64,000 nucleotides of DNA from Deroplatys truncata (lineage: Eukaryota; Arthropoda; Insecta; Mantodea; Mantidae). Where the stretch lies: the NCBI GenBank assembly GCA_030765065.1, contig CM060976.1, positions 58,326,539 to 58,390,538 on the forward strand, in the 5' to 3' direction. Both the position numbers and the translations under genes were made by a program. Shown one piece after another: positions 58,376-64,000 of the stretch (position 1 is the stretch's first letter; the number at the start of each line of letters is the position of its first letter). The notes below the pieces were generated by a model. It had not been told where the DNA came from and made no database searches. It saw nothing but the letters and a program-made list of their open reading frames with translations.

Positions 58376-59023
58376 AACATAATTATAAATATTTACAACT
58401 TGTTTGGAAATTTTATAATTGGGTTTTTAGTCTCCTGAATCTTGGAACACACGGTATTTATCACTTGCACTTAACACTGCACACGCATTTAACACACGTC
58501 CTACATTTTGCCTTTTTCTCGCCAGTATTCACTGGCTCTGGTCTAATGTGTTTATATACATACATCTAACATTACAATTTTTATAGCAAATACTGTACCC
58601 TGAACTATTAGTTACAAAATGTTTATACTTTCTTAGATTATTAACAGAATTTTATACACTCAAGATTTTTAACCTGGTTCATCTTGTAATTATTGAACAT
58701 ATATACTAAAATATTCATCCTCTACACAAATATATTTACATCTCTTAAATCTAGACACAATTTCACATTTTCTGTGTGCTACATAAGTGTTTTGTTTTAA
58801 TTATCTTACCCTTTTTATTGTTTTGTGCTTTATATTCACAATACTATTTGAATTATATCTACGTACTTTTACTTTAATATGACATTAAGTTTTCATTATT
58901 ACATGTTTCATTTCAAATGCTGTTACAGTTTACTAAGAAAAGGTTCTTTTTCCCTTTTAAAGATTTATTTTTATCCAGAATTTACTTCTCCTTTCTCATG
59001 ACATATATACATAGATAACCCTC
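58376..59023. other. Non-coding interior of element L3
   Basis: AT-rich, with no open frame over 60 codons and no pol motif; this is where pol would be expected. Confidence 0.6.
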
Positions 59024-60448
59024 TTACATTCCAATAGTTTTGTTCTGCAGTTCAGATTTAACTATCCAGAATTTGCTTGCTTTTTTTTTAGCGGTCATTT
59101 CTATTCCCTTTCCGGGATCGAATTGTCTATGGCTAAGCATTACTCGTAGCTGTATCGTAACATTCCAAAATCTGTTCATAAATAGCCTCTTTAAGGATTC
59201 ATATAAAATTTCACCCCATGATACCATTTGAAACCAATCTAAAGTTTTCTGGTCCAAACATATTTTGACAACTATCATTTTCAATGCTTCCGGTATCTTT
59301 TTAATTTGAAAATACTCTGACAAGTCTGCAAAAAACTGTACTGGATTGGAGTTTTCATTAAATTTTGGAAGTGGAAAATCACTTAAGATATGATTATAGT
59401 TTTGAATGTCCCTTACTCCCATATTTAAATTCTCTAGTGTTACTTGTGCACTCTGAGTTTAAGCATGAGCTATAGATGAAGCCACCGCATCACTCACATT
59501 ATTAGTCATACCTGAGGAACTACCTCTATCATTATTCTGTACATCAGATACATTAATATCATATATATTGACCCTTGAATTCAATTCTAACCTATTTATA
59601 GTGCCTTGCAGATTTTCTATTGGCTGTTCCAATTTTTTATTGTTCTCATTTTGAACAGCTTGGTGCTTGTTAATTTCAGAAGTTAGTTTTTGATTCAAAT
59701 CTATAGACAAAAATTTAACTTCTTCGGACAACTTATTTCTTTGTGATTCCGACTCCTGAACTTCAGATATCTCCCCTCTGAAACTAACTTGCACCTGAAT
59801 TAAATCTGCATTCATCTCTCTTAGCTCACTTGAAATGCTACTCATTCGACTTCCTAACTCTGTACATTTTACACTAACATGTTCAAACTTGGTATCAACC
59901 TCACTTTTTTGGTTAGATATTTCCCTGCTCATGTCTGACATTTTCTTTGAAACTTTCCCTATCTCATTTGCTATCATTTCCTGATTTTCATTTCTCATTC
60001 TTATTATACTGCTTTCTAGCTCCATAAATTTCTTTTCAATTTCTTCCCTGTTTTGTTCTAAGCTCTTACGAATATCTTCCCTTAAGTCCTTATTATTCTT
60101 TTTCATATTCTGCGTTAGTTTTTCTTCTAAGCTCCTACCAATATCTTCCATGTTTTGATTTAATTTTTGCTCTAATTTCTCATTATTCTTCTCATTATTC
60201 TTGTTTAATGTTTCACCAAAATTTCTCAAAATTTCCATCATCATACTAGCATCAAAATTAACATTTCCTGCTATTCTATTATGACTTTCTTCACTAATAT
60301 TTCCTCCTTCAAATCCTACATTGTTTGAGCTATTTTCTGTAACCTGTATTGAATTACAGCTAACTGTTACATTATGCCCTTCCATAAATATTTCTTCAGT
60401 ATTATTAGTGGACATTGTTTTCTTAATCCTACCACTTCTTAATAACAT
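59024..60448 (-). pseudogene. gag of element L3, split by one in-frame stop
   Basis: Starts with ATG at 60448 (MLLRSGRIKK, a common gag start in insect Ty3/gypsy-like elements). Residues ~70-290 are rich in Glu, Lys, Asn and Gln with strong heptads, for example SLEEKLTQNMKKNNKDLRED, and predict a long coiled coil. A TAA at 59459-59461 ends the first 329 residues. The same frame continues without a shift for 145 codons to 59024; it includes FPLPKFNENSNPVQFFADLS and a RLFMNRFW segment, the pattern of the retrotransposon gag/capsid domain. No CCHC zinc knuckle follows. Either the stop is a single inactivating mutation or two proteins are made; I favour the mutation. Confidence 0.75.
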
Positions 60449-60788
60449 TTAAATTTTCACAATTTTTTTTAGGATAAAAAAAAATTTACAAATTTCTAAC
60501 CTTTCTGATGCTATCTGATGATGTTGCTTTGATGTCCAGATTCCTGCCCCTCTCTCCTAGATGTATATGACGCCTCTGCGTCGTACTACGATGGATCTGC
60601 GTCGTTTTGCTGTATTTGTTGTCGTAGTTGAATTTCCCTGTTGCCTTCTATTCTCATAATTACGATGTCCACTCATCCGCTTCGTCGGTTGTTCTTGTGG
60701 TTTTTTCTGGAATCTGCGTCTTGTAGTTAATTTCACTGCTCTATTCGCTCCACGTCGTGGTTCCTTCGTCCCTTCCTGGTTATTTCGC

Positions 60789-60809
60789 TCCACGTTCTGG
60801 GTGCCAATT
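60789..60809 (-). other. Primer-binding site of element L3
   Basis: Minus strand AATTGGCACCCAGAACGTGG begins right after the LTR end. The plus strand reads as a tRNA 3' end finishing in ...GGGTGCCA. The tRNA species was not determined. Confidence 0.7.
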
Positions 60810-61792
60810 TGAAGTAGAATATTTGTTAGCCCCACGTTTGGAAGCCAATTTGAAGTATGGTATATTTGTAGGTAGTTGGAAAATGCTTCATGTTTATCTG
60901 CACCACGTATGAAAGCCAATTTGTCGCGGTCACTTCGTGTTATCTTATTTCTGAGGGCCTATTACTGTTTTACTACTTTGAATGTTGGGTTCATTGTCCT
61001 CCGGCTAGCTATTATTATTATTCAGTCGAGCATATCTCTTGATCAAGGTGTATAAACGGAAAGGATTTGTTACTGAAAGATGACACTGATAAAAGAATTT
61101 GTTTTTACACTTTTATTGTCGTCACACATTATTCAATTTCACATATTGATTCTTGATACACGCCAGACTGAAACTGTTATATTTTCTAATATCACTATAA
61201 TCACTTATTTGCTGCACATTACTAATTCGCGTATTTCACATTTATAACTAACTTTACGACGCGAGAGATTCTGTAGAATTGCGTAACGTGTACTTTAAGT
61301 ATGCTTCCGTTGAACTACGCAACGTGTAACCCGCGAACGATTCTGATGAACTAAGCGACGTTTAACTTCTGAATGATTCTGTTGAACTGGACAATATTTG
61401 CCTCTGGATTTAGCTTTTTATACTCCCACACCCTAATATGCATAAACATTATAACAGAGCTGCTATTGGTTAATAAAACGCGCCAACATTAGCGTCTATT
61501 TTTGTATCCTATCAAAAATTACGAAAACATATGCTCTAAAAAAAATTCCCGCCATTTCTAAGAAAAGCGCGCCAATCTGACGTCATTTGCTTGTCTCTAA
61601 TAATTGATAAACAACTCACCCCCTCGCTCATTGTTACCCGCTCTTATTGTCAGTTTCAGTGAGGCCGTGTAAACCTATTTCCTAACAATGCTTATAATTA
61701 ACAAACATCTCAAATCACTGTCATACAATAATGCTTATTTACACTACAATCACTCTGGCATTTACATTGTTGTGATACAAATTACTGCCACA
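60810..61792 (-). repeat. 5' LTR of element L3 (983 bp)
   Basis: Same as the 3' LTR except for about 20 substitutions and one missing 36-bp tandem unit. It contains the motifs at 60829-60850 and 60900-60921 that resemble the primer-binding site. On the minus strand TTTTTATACTC-like sequence (61415-61430 region, AAAAAGCTAAATCC opposite) could serve as promoter, but this is a guess. Confidence 0.85.
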
Positions 61793-62260
61793 ACTTCATT
61801 CGTGAATCGAACACTAGATCTCCACAACCCGTCCTCCGCAGTAGTACTCGCCGCATATCATGACAGCCGGCACCATCTCCTTCGGAGAATCGCTCTGATG
61901 TCGCACGGGAGCTCACCCGCCTGCTCCCTCACTCACTAACTGATCGACTTGACTCACTCTGTCACCACTGACACACTCCCGCGAGAGCGCTCGCTTGTGT
62001 AGTCAGTGGAAGGTTCTCGAACGTCCAAGAACGATTTCGACACACTTTCTGAAGGAGAGGGATATAAGGATTCCAGAAGGTTCTAGTTATCTGCTGATAA
62101 CGAGCACGGTGTTTATGATCGCGAGCGACCGCTATCGTTGTTTACTCCGACCTCCCGGTGCCGCCCTTCCCATTACCTTGGACCATAGGTGCTACATCAC
62201 AATATTAATCAGGATTTTCAGAGCCTCAACACTAGAATATGAACATTTTGGAGACATGGT
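61793..62260. repeat. LTR-like repeat L2, right piece
   Basis: CCGCAGTAGTACTCGCCGC, GAGAATCGCTCTGATGTCG and GAGCGCTCGCTTGTGTAGTC correspond, diverged, to the second half of the 9895-10330 repeat. It continues GC-rich to ~62180. With 57190-57340 it forms one repeat split by element L3. Confidence 0.45.
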
Positions 62261-62514
62261 ATACTCTCATAAGCAACTTTGGCTTTTCTTTTAGAATTCA
62301 TGAATTAGAACATTTTCGTTGTAGTTATTATTATTATTATAATTATTATTATTACAAATAAAATTCATGTACAAAACTGTGATGGGTTCCAATGGCTCTC
62401 TTACTCTACTAAAAATTACTCACAAAAGCTCATTTCTCTATCTGTTTCTTGTTAATAGGGTTAGACTTTCAATACGCATTTCGTTGTAGGTAAGAAGAAG
62501 GATACACTAGCTGA
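62261..62514. other. Unassigned with TTA/ATT microsatellite
   Basis: An interrupted (TTA)n run lies at about 62325-62354; nothing else recognised. Confidence 0.5.
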
Positions 62515-62770
62515 AGTCCGGTCAATATTCAGTTGTTTCTCGCAATTGCATGGAAACAGAATATAATTATAAGGCCAGAATATAAAACCAAGCTCTTAAA
62601 CATTTGACCTTCGCGTTCCCGTTATATCAAACGAAATGTGAAATGTAGGTATTTCTGCATTTAATTTCTAGATTACAATAAAGCACATAGAAAACAAGTT
62701 TTTGTAAGAATAGTTAGTATGCCTACTAATAAATGAAAGGGTTGAGAATCTCACGTGAATGTAATATATT
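62515..62770 (+). mobile_element. Family R alternative-module right half
   Basis: Begins GTCCGGTCAATATTCAGTTG and TTTCTCGCAATTGCATGG, ends GAGAATCTCACGTGAATGTA. Same module as at 55.1 and 9.2 kb. Confidence 0.55.
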
Positions 62771-64000
62771 GAGATTTTTTCTAGTTCTTGTTTTTAAAAT
62801 GATTTAATTAATGAAATTATTCCTTGAGAAATACACAAACTTCATTTATTTACCTTTTCAGTTTTTGTTAACAAGCTGATGAATACTGAGCAGAAGCGGC
62901 AGAACTATACACATCATCTCGTATTTTCACACGTTGTTTTAAGTGTGTATGTTCGATCATATAATTATATTGTAATTACACCTCTGGTAGCTACACTTTA
63001 ATGAACCTCTTTAAAATGCAGCTGTTCATCAAAGAGCGTTAATTACAAATAATCTTCCGATAAATTCCATTTGTTATCTGTTTTTCAATGTCTAGCTTTT
63101 TAAGGTTGTAGCGTAAATGTAACAGTTTAATTAAGGTCATTATTTCTGGGGAAAAATCAAACTATTGCCTGTGCACATCTCAGTAGCATACCAGCTGTTG
63201 CCATCAAGTATGCATGGCCAAAAAGGTAAGAAATTTATGAATATGTGTAGAGAAGTCGGCCACGATATGGGTGCGTTCTGTAAGAAGGGGAACCTAACAG
63301 TTACGAAACAAATGAGCTGGAAATTGTAGCTGCAATCAGGCAAAGTAAACATCCTCAGTTCCAAGTTGCATTTACTAATGAGTCTTTGGCGTGCAAATGT
63401 AGTACTGTTTTCATTGTGCAACTGTACATTCCCATTACGCTTGCCTATCATTCCCCTCGGAACGCAAACCTTGCGACGTTACACATTATCAACTGGCTAG
63501 TGGATGGGGAGTCCTTTCAAGCAAGTAGGGGTTTAGCTACTGGAAGGAGGTAATGTTTACTTGGTCTGAGTCAAGTGATGAGTAAAGAAGCAGGATAGAG
63601 GAAAACTGCTGACTGCTTTCTATTGTCGGTGACAGCGAGGCAGGAGTTCAGCATACTGTGTACCCCTCCCACCAGCTAAAGCTTCAGCTGAGAGATAGGG
63701 CTTCCCACGCCACTAGCTAAAACGTCACTGAACAGATAGTACGCAACCTGCCTATAGTGATAATCAAGACACATGTATAGAAATTATGATACGAGCAACA
63801 GCGAGTATTGTAACCATACTGGTGTCTTAATTACCTCCATTATAGGCTCTTAGTCCAAATTACTATTTAATGCGCTTAAAGGATATTATATAGATAGATA
63901 AACAATGGTAATGTTACTTCTGGTGTTGTCTTATAAATGTCCTCTTTAATTTATATGAACATTTTAAAATTGGGTCTTATATACCTGAATTCTGCAACTC
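62771..64000. other. Unassigned sequence to window end
   Basis: No gene or repeat supported. A 103-codon frame at 63140-63451 (minus) is not recognised. Confidence 0.4.

Larger units (their letters stand above)
57341..61792 (-). mobile_element. LTR retrotransposon L3, gag-only, Ty3/gypsy-like
   Basis: Two direct repeats, 57341-58361 and 60810-61792, enclose 2.45 kb. They begin TGTGGCAGTAATTTG and end CTACTTCA on the minus strand (TG...CA). I count about 20 substitutions plus a 36-bp unit difference, so ~98% identity and a fairly recent insertion. A primer-binding site lies just inside the 5' LTR and a G-rich polypurine tract just before the 3' LTR. The interior encodes gag only; no protease, reverse transcriptase or integrase motif exists in 58362-59020. 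It is therefore non-autonomous. No exact target duplication was found (CTCTT against ACTTC). Confidence 0.85.

Noticed and set aside
60557-60919. 120-codon Arg-rich frame in the leader of the LTR element
   Set aside because: It crosses the LTR edge and the primer-binding site; more likely untranslated leader than a gene, although its basic composition is striking.

Overview
The window looks like repeat-dense intergenic (or long-intron) DNA from an animal nuclear genome, most likely an insect. I find no convincing host protein-coding gene, no intact rRNA or tRNA gene, and nothing bacterial or phage-like. The evidence is AT-rich sequence without operon structure, numerous tRNA-derived SINEs, a mariner element, Tc1/mariner-type elements whose transposase starts with a DUF4817-like helix-turn-helix, LINE fragments, a Ty3/gypsy-like LTR element and many microsatellites. 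A polyneopteran insect would fit such a large repetitive genome, but that is only a guess.

Layout. The left part (0.8-13.8 kb, then 18-19.8, 21.7-22.5, 27.6-28.1, 33.3-34.2, 45.9-46.4, 54.5-55.6 and 62.5-62.8 kb) is dominated by one dispersed repeat family of about 0.8-1 kb, called here family R. It has short terminal inverted repeats (ACTTTCTCTAC / GTAGAGAAAGT) and a GT-rich tract at a fixed internal position. About twenty copies or fragments lie in both orientations. SINEs have landed in two of these copies, leaving clean target-site duplications. Several other SINE families, with different tRNA-like heads, are spread through 3.4-55.4 kb.

DNA transposons: a 730-bp Tc1/mariner-like deletion derivative with TA duplication (28.5-29.2 kb), a 1.29-kb mariner with near-perfect inverted repeats but three in-frame stops and a substituted third catalytic residue (40.1-41.4 kb), and a 1.86-kb element with about 280-bp inverted repeats and a decayed DUF4817 + DDE transposase, abutting a TATG microsatellite (50.6-52.5 kb).

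Retroelements: an RNase H fragment of a LINE (34.5-35.0 kb), the 3' end of another LINE reverse transcriptase (36.2-36.65 kb), a coiled-coil ORF of possible retroelement origin (44.1-44.6 kb), an inverted pair of solo LTRs (31.75-32.46 and 56.34-57.07 kb), and the best-preserved element, a 4.45-kb LTR retrotransposon (57.34-61.79 kb). That element has two LTRs, a primer-binding site, a polypurine tract and a gag gene split by one stop codon, but no pol. It seems to be inserted inside an older repeat that is also present, uninterrupted, near 10 kb.

No genes here form a pathway. The interactions visible are between mobile elements: nesting, hosting of microsatellites, and likely dependence of gag-only and transposase-deficient copies on enzymes supplied from elsewhere. 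Long stretches (13.8-18.2, 22.5-25.4, 29.7-31.4, 36.7-40.1, 41.4-43.8, 62.8-64 kb) hold nothing I can name.
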